Of a stretch of 64,000 bases of DNA, positions 35,258 to 46,779 are shown in pieces (the stretch's first letter is position 1; every line of letters begins with the position of its first letter). This DNA is from Voacanga thouarsii (taxonomy: Eukaryota > Streptophyta > Magnoliopsida > Gentianales > Apocynaceae). The position numbers were made by a program, and so were the translations under genes. The stretch lies in NCBI GenBank assembly GCA_026120185.1, contig JANUWF010002342.1, forward strand, positions 6,309,501 to 6,373,500. Direction: 5' to 3'. The notes under the pieces are model-generated. The model was given only the letters and a program-made list of their open reading frames with translations. It had not been told where the DNA came from and did not search any database.

Positions 35258-36552
35258 TTTTTCTTCTGGATTTCTTTTCAATTCTTGACATTTTTTTTTT
35301 CTTGAGTTTGATTGTTTTCTTGTTCTTTTTCTAGACTTTTGTTTTCTATTTTTGTTTCTTTTTTTTATTTAGGTCCCCTTTCCCTTTTGCTTCCTTGTGA
35401 TGAATTCAAACCTATTAGGGTTAATTTGCAATGTGGGTATTTTTCTATTCTCAATTCTTCCTCTTTAATTCTTTTGGTCCCTTGGCTTTGCTTTTTTGTC
35501 ATATTTTAATGTCATTGAGCACAATATCCAATTTAAGTGTGGAGGAGAGTTTAGTTTTGAAAGTATTTTCCAAATATTTTCTGTTCTGAAAATTTTCAAA
35601 AATTTTTGTAGTTTCATTACCTTAGCAAGGTTGTGATTTTCTTTCTTCTTTGGATATAAGATATGTCATTCATTTGGTGGATTTTTATTGACACTAAAAT
35701 GGTTTATTAGATAGGATGTGTTAAGACTTAAGAATTTGGATTAATCTTGTATATATATTAGTGTTTGGATATTACTTGATTCGTCTAGTTTAAATATAGA
35801 TAATGTGATGAATATGGGAAAGGTTGTTGGCTAACTCTTGTATTATGAGATTAAACTTTGCTTGACTTTGAGTTATGATGAGGAATGCGAAGAGATAAAA
35901 TCTTTGAGTGGAAAAATTATGGAAAATTTTTGTGAGTTAACAATTGAGATAAAAATGAGTTGATTATTGTTGTTGAGAAACATGGTTTTGCTTTATTATG
36001 AGGGTCAATACTGATAGTATAAAGAAATCCACTTTTTTAGGCTATTAATTCCCAAAAGTAAAAGACAGCAAGAAAGAAATATTGTTAAAAAAAATGATGA
36101 GTGATGACTATAAGGGGACTAATACGGTGTGTGAAGAGAAATCTATGTACGTAAGGCTATCAATTCCCTAAGTCATTGAGAAAATTGAAAAATTGGAGTG
36201 TTTTCCTCAAAACATGACTTAAGTTATGCAATTTTTGGACTTATAATACTTGAGTTGATAGATAACTTGATTTGTACGATTCATGTTATCTATGTTTTTA
36301 TGTGAATGGTGAAATAATGTTCTTAGACTAGTGTATAAACTTATTTATATTCAACTTCAAGTGCATAGATATGTCTTGTTTAGTATTTTATTTTGTGAAT
36401 AATTTCAAAGGGTTGAAAGAATGACGAAAATATATCTAAAGTTCGAAAGGTAATTGTGACTTTGTTCTAAGTAAACTTTTTGTAAGGATGTCTTTTTTTT
36501 CTTTGTTTAAGGGCTTTGTTTCAGGGCAAGCAAAGATTCAAGTATGGGGGAA
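35258..36552 (+). other. 3' untranslated region of C3 with two polypurine modules
   Basis: No env-like ORF is seen. It contains the post-pol module CATTGAGCACAATATCC...GTGTGGAGGA at 35,513-35,550, two copies of the roughly 40-bp AAATC-(N)-GGCTAT-AATTCCC repeat (about 36,021-36,060 and 36,131-36,180), and the terminal module at 36,519-36,552 (AAGTATGGGGGAA). Confidence 0.7.
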
Positions 36553-37581
36553 TGTAAGAGGCGCAAAATTCATCTATATTTTTCTAGTTATTTGAGGGTG
36601 TTTTGTGATACATTTATTATAAATAACTAGGCATATTCCTTGTATTTGATATTTTATCCATGGAAAGGTATTTTAGACTTTTATTGCAAAAAACGACGAA
36701 AAAACATCAAACCGTAGCCGTTAAAGCAAGAAACAAGGGAAATTTTTGTTAAAAAAATGGAGCACGACTGGGCCAACCAAAGCACGTCCGGTGCTGGCTA
36801 TGACCCATGGAACCGGCCCCGGCTCCACTCTGTCCAATGTCATCAAGCTTTTCTATTTTATGTGGATTTGGTAATTTCTTAAGAGTTTTGGTATTTTCCA
36901 ATCCCTAATTGGCCCAAAAGACAGGGATGAATTTTAGTCCCTTGGAAGCCTATTTAAACAAGAAAAATACAAGACAAAAGTATGGATTCAAGGATCAAAT
37001 CAAAAAATCACTCATTGGAGGAGGAATTCACCAAATCAAAGAGGATTGTTTAATAGAGCTTTTAAGGGAGAAGAATGAGGTTGTCTATGAGTGCTTTCTT
37101 TTACCTTTATTTTATTTTTCTTAAATAATTATGTAATTAATATTTTCATTGTAATTTGATATTATTTTTGGGGTTCATGATTTCTTAAGTTAATTTAGTC
37201 TTTTGATCAATTAATTATTTATCTTAAGATTCGATTACTTGTTTTGCGTACGAAGTTGGTTGATTGATATTTGTTATTCCCTTGCTTGAAAAATGGGTTG
37301 ATAACAATTTCAATTAATTAATTTATATTTATTATCACTTAACTTGCTTGAAAAGGAGGTTAATTATTAAGAACTTGGATAATCAAAGGTTGGTTGATGA
37401 TTGCTAGAATATGGATCTATTGACTAATTCCATATTTTAAAGCACCTAGAATATTGGGGTTTATGTGAGGACTTATTTTAATACATCTTTTGGATAAATT
37501 AGTTGAGACAGAATATGTTCACTTATTTAACTAGAAGATAGTGATTTCGTATATTGCAAACGAAGTGGATCGATATCAAAT
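36553..37581 (+). repeat. Truncated 3' LTR of C3
   Basis: It starts TGTAAGAGGCGC after the polypurine tract and tracks the 5' LTR until ...GGATCGATATCAAAT at 37,581, where the 5' copy continues for about 480 bp more. The next bases are coding-like sequence of copia D just upstream of its protease. GGCGCC-type dyads are degenerate here (36,787 and 36,811-36,824). Confidence 0.8.
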
Positions 37582-39984
37582 ATGGTTCACATGTCTCTCA
37601 AAGACACAATAGAGGATACATGATATCTTGACAATGGATGTTTAAGGCACATAACGGGAAGAAAGGAGTTCCTAGTCGACTACGAATCGAAAGGGGTGGT
37701 TCTATCACATTCGGTGATGATTCTAAAAATAAAGTCATTGGTACAAATATACTGAATATTAAAGGTTTGCCAAAACTCAGAACTCTACCTATGGAAGGAT
37801 TAAAAGTAAATCTGATTACTTATCAATCAATTGTGTGATAATAACATGTTGATTAATTTTGGTAAGGCAAAATGTCTTATTGTAGACAAGCCAGTAAATG
37901 TATAATCATTAGAGATAGAATGTCTGATAATTGTTACAAGATATGGATGTCTAATTTTCATAAGTACATGACATCTAAGATTGATGAATTTGAACCATGG
38001 CATCAGAAGTTAGGACATGTAAATTACGGTCAGTTGGAACTAATAAGTTCAACATAAGTTGCTCATAGTTTACCCAAGCTGGGCAAAGTTAGCAAGAATA
38101 TATGTGATGCATGTCAAAATGGCAAACAAATCAAGATGTCATATGTGGAACTCCAACAAATTGATACAACATCAGTTTTTGAACTTATCCATATGGATTT
38201 GTCTTGACCTACTCGAACAGAAAGTATAGGTGGAAAAAGTTATATGTTAGTATGTGTTGATAATTTTTCAAGATTTACATAGGTAAATTTTCTAAGATAG
38301 AAATTAAATACATTTGAGGCATCCCAAATACTATTTTTTAGAATGCAAACTTAAAAATATGTAAAGATAAAACAAATACGCGTGATCATGGAAAGGAGTT
38401 TGACAATAGTTTGTTTGTTGAACTCTGTTACAAAAATAGAATTTAACAGAAATTTTCTGCACCAAAGACACCACAACATAATGGCATGGTTAAAAGAAAG
38501 AATAGAACTATTCAAGAAATGGCAAGAGTCATACTAAATGCCAAGAATTTGCCATACAAATGGTGGGCAAAGGCAGTAAACATTGCAACACACATCATCA
38601 ATCAAATATATTTTAGACTATATACCAAAAATATAACTTATGAAATATGGAATGGGAGAAAGCTATTATTAAATTACTTTCATGTATTTGGTAGTAAATG
38701 TTATGTGCTAAATAATAGAGAACAGCTTGGAAAGTTTGACAAACGAAAATGATAAAGGGATATTTGGGTACTCTAACAACAATAGAGCTTTTCATGCGTA
38801 AAATAAAAGAACTCAAGAGGTTATAGAATCAATGAATGTAGTGGTTGAGGACATTCCACTAAAAGAAGTGAATAGGATGGAGTTGCAATCAGATAAATAT
38901 AAGTCTGTGGAAATCACAAAAATATCTCTTCAATAGAGAATTTAGATTGTATAAGTCGAAGTGACTCTGATAAGGAACAAAAAGCTATTCAGAAGAAGGT
39001 CCCATAGTCCAGAATCAAGAAAAATCATCTAACAAACTTGATTATAGGAAGTATAAATGAATCAAGAAAAACTTGAGAAAGACCAAGTGCTTATTACAAG
39101 AAGATGGTAAAACATGCTTGTTATACATCATCACTAGAACCAAAAATTGTCAAAGAAACCTTAGCAAATGAGTATTGGATTATTTATATGAAAGAAGAAC
39201 TATAACAATTTTAAAAAAAAAAAATGATGTATGGGAGCTTGTGCAAATACCTAAGCATGTTAATATTATCAGAACCAAGTGGATATTCTGAAATAAAATA
39301 GATGAGCCTGGCAACATAACAAGGAATAAAGCAAGGCTTGTTGTATAGGGATATACACAAGTAAGAGTTAACTTTGATGAAACATTTGCACTTATAGCAA
39401 GGCTAGAATATGTTAGAGTATTGTTAATGGTTGCTTGTGCAAAGAACTTTACCTTTCAATAGATGGATGTTAAGAGTGTATTTCTAAATGGGTTTTTGCA
39501 AGAAGAAGCCTATGTTGAACAATCTAAAGGCTTTGTTAATCCAAAATTTCCTAATCATACGTACATATTAAAGAAAGCTCTCTATGGCCTAAAGTAAGTA
39601 CCTAGAGCATGGTATGAAAGACTCACAAATTATCTGCTCAGAAGAAGTTATCAGCGAAGGGGAGCTGACAGGACAATGTTCGTTAGAAAGCTTGGAAAAG
39701 ATTTTATTATTGTATATATCTATGTCAATGATACCGTGTTTAGTTCAATATCAAGATATATGGTAAAAGACTGTGTTGAATTTATGCAAACAGAGTTTAT
39801 GGTTGGTGAGCTAGCTTTTTTTCTTGGTTTACATATCAAGCAGATGAAGGATATCATTTTTATATCACAGACTAAGTATGCTAGTAATCTTATAAAGAAG
39901 TTCAACATGATCATAACAAAGTCAATCAAAACACCCATAAGTGTTACACAAAGGATGACAAAGAATGACAAAGGATATGAGGCA
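37582..39984 (+). pseudogene. pol: Protease, integrase and RT of SIRE-like copia D
   Basis: The order is copia pol. The protease is YLDNGCLRHITG at 37,624 (usual WYLDSGCSRHMTG; the Trp codon is a stop). The GAG-pre-integrase block is HQKLGHVNYGQLELISS at about 38,000. The integrase has MLVCVDNFSRFT, and PQHNGMVKRKNRT at about 38,470, where the catalytic Glu of VERKNR is Lys. RT is from about 39,200 (ARLVV, LALIARLEYVRVLLMVACA). The palm reads YIYVNDTVF at 39,718, so the first Asp of YVDD is Asn. Stops are frequent. The frame ends at 39,984, where a solo LTR is inserted. Confidence 0.85.
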
Positions 39985-42900
39985 TGTAACACCCCACTAC
40001 CTATGCCCCCATTAGGGCTGGGGATGTCACTCCGTCCACAGCACAAGGGGTCTTTATAACTAGAATACACAAAATAAATGAAAAGAATAATTCAAAATTA
40101 AACTTATTACAACAACCCAAGCCATACGTGAACAAGCTAAAAAAAAAATGTCTGCTATAATCTCTCAAATGAAATACATAAAAAAAAAAATAACAATAAG
40201 TCTTCCAAACATAGGCAATTCTCTAGTTAATAATCTTCACAATAGGATCGACTTGAAAATATAGTATAAAAGGTGGTGAGACATAAATCTCAGTAAGCCC
40301 GTGTGTGCTTTAAGTATTTCAGGTAAAACAGTTCATGTATGCAAGTTGTGAAATTTTCATAAAAAAAAGTGCTGGCAAACCTCAAATAAATTTCACAAAT
40401 GAAGAGTTGTGTTTTCCTTTCCAAAACATACATGTACATAATAAATACAACCACTCAAAAGTGGTAGTCACGGCACCACACTTTGTGCACCATAACAATA
40501 TATAGATCAGAATGCCACACTTTATGTATACTGACACAAGGTAGGTGTACGATCTATCGGGTGAGATTCTCCCCTATCTCTACACCTAAACTTCCCGGTT
40601 GTCCACTCCGAAAATACACAGTCCACTTGACTGAACTTGCTAGCTCGGACATATGACCAACAGGACGGCATCCTATCCGGGAAGGAATCACCCCTCAGAG
40701 GTGGCCACCTATCGAGAGACTTACCCTAACCATTCAAAGACTAGTCCTAATAGTCTACACTTATTGAGTACTCAACGTTATTTGTCCCACTTGGGAGAAG
40801 AAAGATCATACAATGATTCACTTGGAAATAGCAATTATGGTTTTCAAAATTCTTACCAAAGTTAGGTTTTTAGAAAAAGTTTAGCGTTTTGTGTAAAATT
40901 ACTTATTTAAATGTAAATGGTTTGCTTGACTGAAATGAAAAGGAAATTTGTCCATAATTGCCTTTACAATACAAATACTCGTATATATTGAGTTTGACTT
41001 GCCACGATAACTTTGGTCTTCAAACAGTTTCATGCAGGAACTTACCTGACGTCTTGTTCTTACAAGTAAAATAATCCTCCAAGTTGATGATCAAGTCTAC
41101 CTAGCCCTATCCGAGGTAATCACAGGATATAAGTTACTATCAGCACAAAAATAACCAATAAGCTACACAGACATAACACTCCAAAGTCCCTTATACGAAC
41201 TATCAAATCAATCCCCAACCCTGTCTCAATAACAAAATCAAACAACTATTCACTCCATCTGAACTAGCACACTAGTTAAGGATAGTCTATAAATAAAATC
41301 TAAGAATCAATTTGTAAGTTAAATAAATAAATAAAAAGACAAGCATATATTTGTATTAAACAACATACGGTAAGCCCAGTAAGTATTTAATAGATATTAA
41401 ATATGACATGCCTTTAAAATAATAATTAATAGATACATAGACAATAGCAAACAACCAAATAATAAATTAATAAATTAGTTAAGGAATGATCATCTAATAA
41501 ATAAATGGTTGTCTAACACGAAAATCTCTAGTGAATAGATAGCTATTTAATAATTAGATAATTAAATAATAAAAATTAATGAAGGAATAAATAAACAAAT
41601 AAATATTTAATAATTAAATAATAAATAAGTAATTAATTAGTAAGTAAGTAAATAAATAAATAAATAATTTAAAAAATTAATAAATAGATAAATAATTAGT
41701 AAATAAAAGGTTGACTAATAGATAAATACTTTAGTGTATAAATAATTAGTAAAAAAAAATAATTAGCAACTAAATAGTATTTATCTAATAAATAAATGAT
41801 TAATAAATACATTTAAATGTGTAACCAACGATTAACCAAGCATTCAACAAATAGATAATCAAATAATAAATAAATGCTTATTGAATAATTAAATAAATGA
41901 CCATTATTTAAATAGGTGATTAATAAGTACGTACTTAGGAATTAAATGAGAAATTAATAAATAGGTAAATGATTAATGAATAATTAATAAAGTAATTAAT
42001 AAAGCATAAATAATAATTATAATAGTCATGATAATAATAATATTAGTAATAGTAATAATATTAATATCATTTAAAATTAATAAGGTTGATAGTATTCAAC
42101 AATAATGATAGCAAAAAACAATGTTTAACATAAACAACAGTAATGGTATTGCCGACAAGATGAACCAAATTAAAGTTTAAAATTGGTAGTTCTAAATCTA
42201 TAATAATACTAGTACTAATAGCACAAATAGTACTACCTAGGATAGAATATTAATTTAACATCAACACTACATACGGTAAAACGCATTGCCTAACTTGGTT
42301 GCACAAAGCCAATGCCAAACTCCAGAACCCACAGCAGCCAACAAGCATGCCTTACAAGAAGAGGAACAAAAAAGTAATCAACCTTGGGCATTAAACAAGG
42401 TTTACAATTTCCTATCCAACAACAAAAATACCCCCAGAGAACATGCATTCAACCATAGCACCATTATCAAGCCACAACAGTACACGTTTCACCCAAGCTT
42501 TCACCAAAACAGCACAGAAAACACATCCAAATACTTTCTCCTTCACCAAAATTAAAACCAATTTAACAAGAATTTATATTCATGAGAGGAACGACCCTAT
42601 TCCAAACCATCCCATGTACCACGAAAAAGAATGACAGGAGAGGGCCAAGACTTACTTACTTAAAACTGGACAGAAAATGACGATCACGGCTGTGATACTT
42701 AAAGTCCTAACTTCCTAGCTAGGAGATCCCTTGGACTTTGGTAGATAGTTTGCTCAGCGTTTGCTCACTCTAATTGTTTATTGGAACCCATGTGTTTTAT
42801 TGTTTTGGTAAATTGGAATATGTTTTGCTTGGGTTTTCCAAAATGTGGACACATAGAACTTTTACAATTCTAAAAGTCTTCTTGAGTGTTCTGGGAAAGA

Positions 42901-43694
42901 AGAGAAGGCTTCATTTTGGGTTTGTGAGTTCTCTTTTTTTTTTTTTTTTTTTTTTTTGTCAATAGCCCTTGGTTCACCTTAGAGAAAAACGGTAGTTTGA
43001 AATTCAAAGAACCTTCCCAACTAGAGTAGGAAGCTGTGTTGATAAAAGTGTGAGTAAAACAAAGAAAGGATTTACCATCTTCAAGGCTGTCACTCCGGGA
43101 GTCGATAAACTCAGCTACAATGGATTTTTATTTTTATTTTTATTTTTTTGAAAATGAAAATAATACCAAAAAAAAAAAAAAAGGATCAAAACGAAAGAAG
43201 TATGCAAGAGGTGGTTTGAACTTGAGTCCTCTTAAATTCAACCCTCAATTCTAACCAATTATCCACAACAGTTTTTGTTTTGCTAATTCCAACATATATC
43301 TTATCTCTAAGCAACCCAAAACCTAATTATTCTTTCGTGCCCTTGATGCTAAATTATAAAATCCTTCTTCTCCCAAACTAAATTTCCCAAGCAACCTAAA
43401 TAATCATAATCACATAATCAACAAATACAAAGCTCTAACCACTTAACCACATTAATTCTTAATTTTTTCCAACCAAATTCTTTTCTTATCTATGCCTTAA
43501 GCCAACTTCCTATTTCGACATCAAGCAAAATTACCTTTTTACCCTTTCTACTCAACAAGCTCAAATAAATCATATAACCCATAAACTATAATTCTAAGGC
43601 ACACAAAATCATTCAAAAGACAAATTTTATACATGACGACATGATCTGCATCCCATCCCTCTTACTCTGGGGTAGGTTTAGGTGGGGTTTTACA
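39985..43694 (-). mobile_element. Chromovirus solo LTR, 3.7 kb, with target duplication
   Basis: It starts TGTAACACCCCACTACC and ends GGGTTTTACA. Copia D pol flanks both sides. The flanking pentamers AGGCA (39,980-39,984) and AGGTA (43,695-43,699) are a target duplication with one change. It is the same LTR type as H and the solo LTR at 7719. Inside, 41,280-42,100 is dominated by AATA/TAAATAAA repeats. A 24-base T run lies at 42,934-42,957. The short ORFs inside are not supported as genes. Minus orientation is inferred from H. Confidence 0.85.
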
Positions 43695-44084
43695 AGGTAG
43701 AACAACACCTATCCATGATTATGACAGATGGGCTGCTATATCTTACACTGAGTCGTCCTAATATTAGTTAGAGTGTTGGAGTATGTGGTAGGTATCAAGC
43801 AAGTCCTAAACAATCACACTTGAAAGTGGTTAGAAGAATTCTGAAGTGTATATATTATACTTTTGAATACAGTATTTACTTCAACAAGGACTCAAGTTTC
43901 CAGTTATTTGGATACAGTGATACTGATTCGGTAGGAAATTGTAATGATCATAAGAGTATATCTGGAGGTTATTTTTATTTGGGCAACAATCTTATGTTGT
44001 GGTATAGCAAGAAACAAAATTGCATATCACTATTAATAGCAGAAGCAGAATATATTATTGTAGAAAGCTGTTCTACTTCGCTGT
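43695..44084 (+). pseudogene. pol: RNase H region of copia D
   Basis: It continues the copia pol after the solo LTR: LLYLTLSRPNIS in the first part, then an ORF from 43,820 with HLKVVRRILKCIYYTFEYSI, GYSDTDSVGNCNDHKSISGG, LMLWYSKKQNCISL and AEAEYIIVESCSTS. The catalytic Asp (GYSDTD, usual YSDADW) and Glu (AEAEY) positions are recognisable. It is cut off by the LTR of copia G at about 44,085. Confidence 0.8.
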
Positions 44085-45884
44085 TGTTGAAGGCATAGAA
44101 AGCGGAAAGCACAGGGCATGCAACAGAAGCAAAGATAAAAAACATAAAAAAAACAAGAACAGGGGATTCCCGAACAGGGCCGGCGCTGGTTAGGCTCTAT
44201 TCGGGTTCCGAGGTTAAAATTTTTTTACCTCTTTTCCTCGTTCTAAGAGTTAGCTGTACCGGAACGTGTACTACCGGGGTAGGTACGCTAGTGAAAGCCT
44301 CTGCTGCGATTCCTGCAAGTCTCCTACTCCGTCTTTGCATATAGGTGAACGTCAATCCCTCGATCTTCCAGTATATAGCCTGCCTAAATCCGTTTGGTGA
44401 ACAACTACAGACTAAGGAACCTTTTTTTTGGGAGAGAGAGAGAGAGAGAGAGACGTCTGGCTTATTCACAGAGAAGAAGCCATCTCAGAGAGTGTATGTT
44501 CTGTGTGACCACAATGTTGTTTCTAATCCTCATGTTTAACCTAAATAAAACCCTAGGTTAAACTGGATTGAGCCATTAGACTCTTAGTTTAACCTTTTGG
44601 GCTTAATTAATTATTCTAATTAGAACTAACCTAATGGCCCAATTAATAATTAATTTTCTAGCCCAAATAAACTAGTTCAATTAATAAGTCTATATTAGTT
44701 TAGTCACAGGTTAATCTTTAATTATTCAAACTGGGCCAAAGCCCTGAATAATTAATTAACACATCAAACTAATTTAATTAATTCTCTCTCCATAAACCTT
44801 TATTTTATTCTAGCCCAATAATTAAATCAAGCTACTTAAATAAAATAAATTTCATTTAATTTAAGATCAATTCCTTAGCCCATATTTAATTAGGACTCAC
44901 AGTCTATACTAGGGATCAAAAGACACACCGCATTGGCTACTAAAATGACCAAAATACCCATGCCATATAAATAGCTGTATTTTGCATTTTAAATATTTTC
45001 TAGCATCACCATAAGAAAATATTGACCTCAAGGACAGTGTTGCATTAGCAAAGTCTCCGACCTACAGGTATAATGACTAAAATACCCCCTATACATCATC
45101 GTATATTCAGAGAGGAAGAAGTGTACTAACACCTCTCTAAATGATATCTACCATCATTAGGCCTCTAGTCCAATTATCCACGATCTCCTGGATTATTTCC
45201 TCTTTCCAAGGGAGCTACCCTAAAGCAAACATCCAAGTCATATTTCTCAGGGCCCTGGATATTTAGATCATTCAGACAACCACAAGGGGCGATATAATAT
45301 AAAACTATCTTGTACACGTCTGTCTTAACTAACTAGTCACACATACCCAACATGTAAGTATATTGGCCCTACGATAGAACCTCAACTATAGCATATCAAA
45401 GTATATGCTTTCAGCTTCGTCAGACCATCAACTCATACTCAAGTCGTAGAGTACTAATCCACGCTGTAGCGGTAGTAGCCTAGGTTTCTACCATATAGTA
45501 CTTTTAAAAATCACTACTATAGGTCATGTTCTACGTATTCAAAATACATTTATGTCATGAAGTGAGTGGACTACTCACTGGCTAAAGGTAAGCCATTCCC
45601 CATTTAGAATTCACAACATAATAACCTAGAAATGATGGGATTCTCATTCTCATCAATCGGTTAAGAATAAAAGTTTATGTGTTAAGTAACCCGTGATCCA
45701 TACCTTACTGTGAAAGACCTCCATTCACATGAACCACTTACTTAAACACAATGGATCTTTTCCAAACATATTTGTGCACAAATAAAATTATAAATTTACA
45801 AATAATTTTTTAAAATAAATTCTTTTATTAAAACATTCGATTTTTACATCAGAAATCTAGTCTAAGAGGGCATATTTTCCAACA
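44085..45884 (-). repeat. 3' LTR of copia G
   Basis: It begins on the minus strand with TGTTGGAAAATATGCCC at 45,884, directly after a polypurine tract. The other end is TGTTG at 44,082 or 44,085 on the + strand; the exact base is ambiguous. The length is about 1.8 kb. It contains a 22-bp GA microsatellite at 44,432-44,453. The ORFs inside have no family features. Confidence 0.75.
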
Positions 45885-45902
45885 ATCTTCCACTTGCACT
45901 TT
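45885..45902 (-). other. Polypurine tract of copia G
   Basis: The minus strand reads AAAGTGCAAGTGGAAGAT immediately before the 3' LTR start at 45,884. This purine-rich tract primes plus-strand synthesis. Confidence 0.7.
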
Positions 45903-45906
45903 AAGA

Positions 45907-46779
45907 CTAAGTAAGTCCGTAGGTGCCTACCCCTATGGCATCTAAGTGTCTCTTGAAGACTCTCTCAGCCAAAGGTTTGGTGAATGGATCTGCTAGATTA
46001 TTCTCGGAGGCAATCTGTTCCACTACGACTTCCCGTCTCTGGATGAAACCCCGGATCAAGTGGTACTTCCTCTCGATGATCTTCCCTTTCTTGTGGTTCC
46101 TGGGTTCTTTGGATTGTGATACTGCTCCAGTGTTGTCGCAATACATCACAATCGGCCTATCCATGTGCAGCACGACTCCATGTTTTGAAAGGAACTTTCG
46201 AAGCCAGACTACTTCCTTGGATACCTCTGAAGCTGCCACATACTCAACTTTCATGGTTGAGTCAGGAATGCTAGATTGCTTGATACTACTCCATGAAATA
46301 GCTCCTCCAGACAAGGTGAAGATATATCCACTAGTGGATTTTCTCTCATCCTTATCCCCTTGGAAGCTTGAGTCTGTGTATCCTGTAGGAACCAAGTCAT
46401 CAGCCCTGTAAATCAGCATATAATCTCTCGTTCCCTTGAGGTACTTGAGTATATGCTTTACAGCTTGCCAATGAACCTCCCCAGAGTTTGACTGATATTC
46501 GCTAACCAAGCTTACGGAAAAGCAGATATTTGGCCTAGTACACAGCATGGCGTACATGAGACTTCCCACAGCAGAAGCGTAAGGAATCCTACTCATCCTG
46601 TCATTTTCTTCTTGAGACTTAGGACAGTCCCTTGAAGAAAATGACAACCCATGTCTGCAAAGAATTAAATCTCCCTTGCATGAGTCCATGCTATACCTGG
46701 CCAGCATCTTGTCAATGTATGCTGCTTGGGATAATCTTAACATTCTCTATATCCTATTTCTAAGAAGTCTAATCCCGAG
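45907..46779 (-). pseudogene. pol: RT C-terminus and RNase H of copia G
   Basis: The 278-codon open segment (45,907-46,743) begins LRLSQAAYIDKMLARYSM. It contains IPYASAVGSLMYAMLCTRP, the RNase H block GYTDSSFQGDKDERKSTSG (catalytic Asp), and the KVEYVAASEVSKEVVWL Glu region. YCDNTGAV, HIERKYH-like IIERKYHLIR and NNLADPFTKPLAERVF follow, then a natural stop. It is intact over this stretch. The upstream part is separated by element H, which inserted within RT after ...NYILG. The family position is copia, RT-RNase H at the end of pol. Confidence 0.9.

Larger units (their letters stand above)
29355..37581 (+). mobile_element. Athila-like Ty3/gypsy element C3, 3' LTR truncated
   Basis: It has a 5' LTR 29,355-30,870 (1516 bp), a primer site at 30,877, a gag tail from about 31,088, protease-RT-RNase H-integrase to 35,257, a 3' untranslated region, a polypurine tract ending at 36,552, and a 3' LTR 36,553-37,581. 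The 3' LTR lacks about the last 480 bp and runs directly into copia D pol. Most of gag is missing. It is inserted in copia D between gag and protease. The truncation prevents a target-duplication check. Confidence 0.85.
27301..44084 (+). mobile_element. SIRE-like Ty1/copia element D, interrupted three times
   Basis: This comprises the LTR end CCTAACA at 27,622, a primer site TGGTATTAGAGC (27,625-27,636), gag from 27,697, then pol in pieces at 37,582-39,984 and 43,695-44,084. The gaps are Athila C3, a chromovirus solo LTR and copia G. The gag and pol blocks resemble SIRE/Maximus-type copia. The rest of RNase H and the 3' end would lie beyond element G, outside the window. The left LTR boundary was not located; 27,301 is approximate. 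Confidence 0.75.

Noticed and set aside
44198..44470. Arg/Ser-rich ORF near a GA microsatellite
   Set aside because: It lies inside the copia G LTR and is driven by the GA repeat. There is no start context or domain.
45923..46411. Plus-strand ORF of 162 codons
   Set aside because: It is a shadow of the copia G RNase H coding region on the minus strand.
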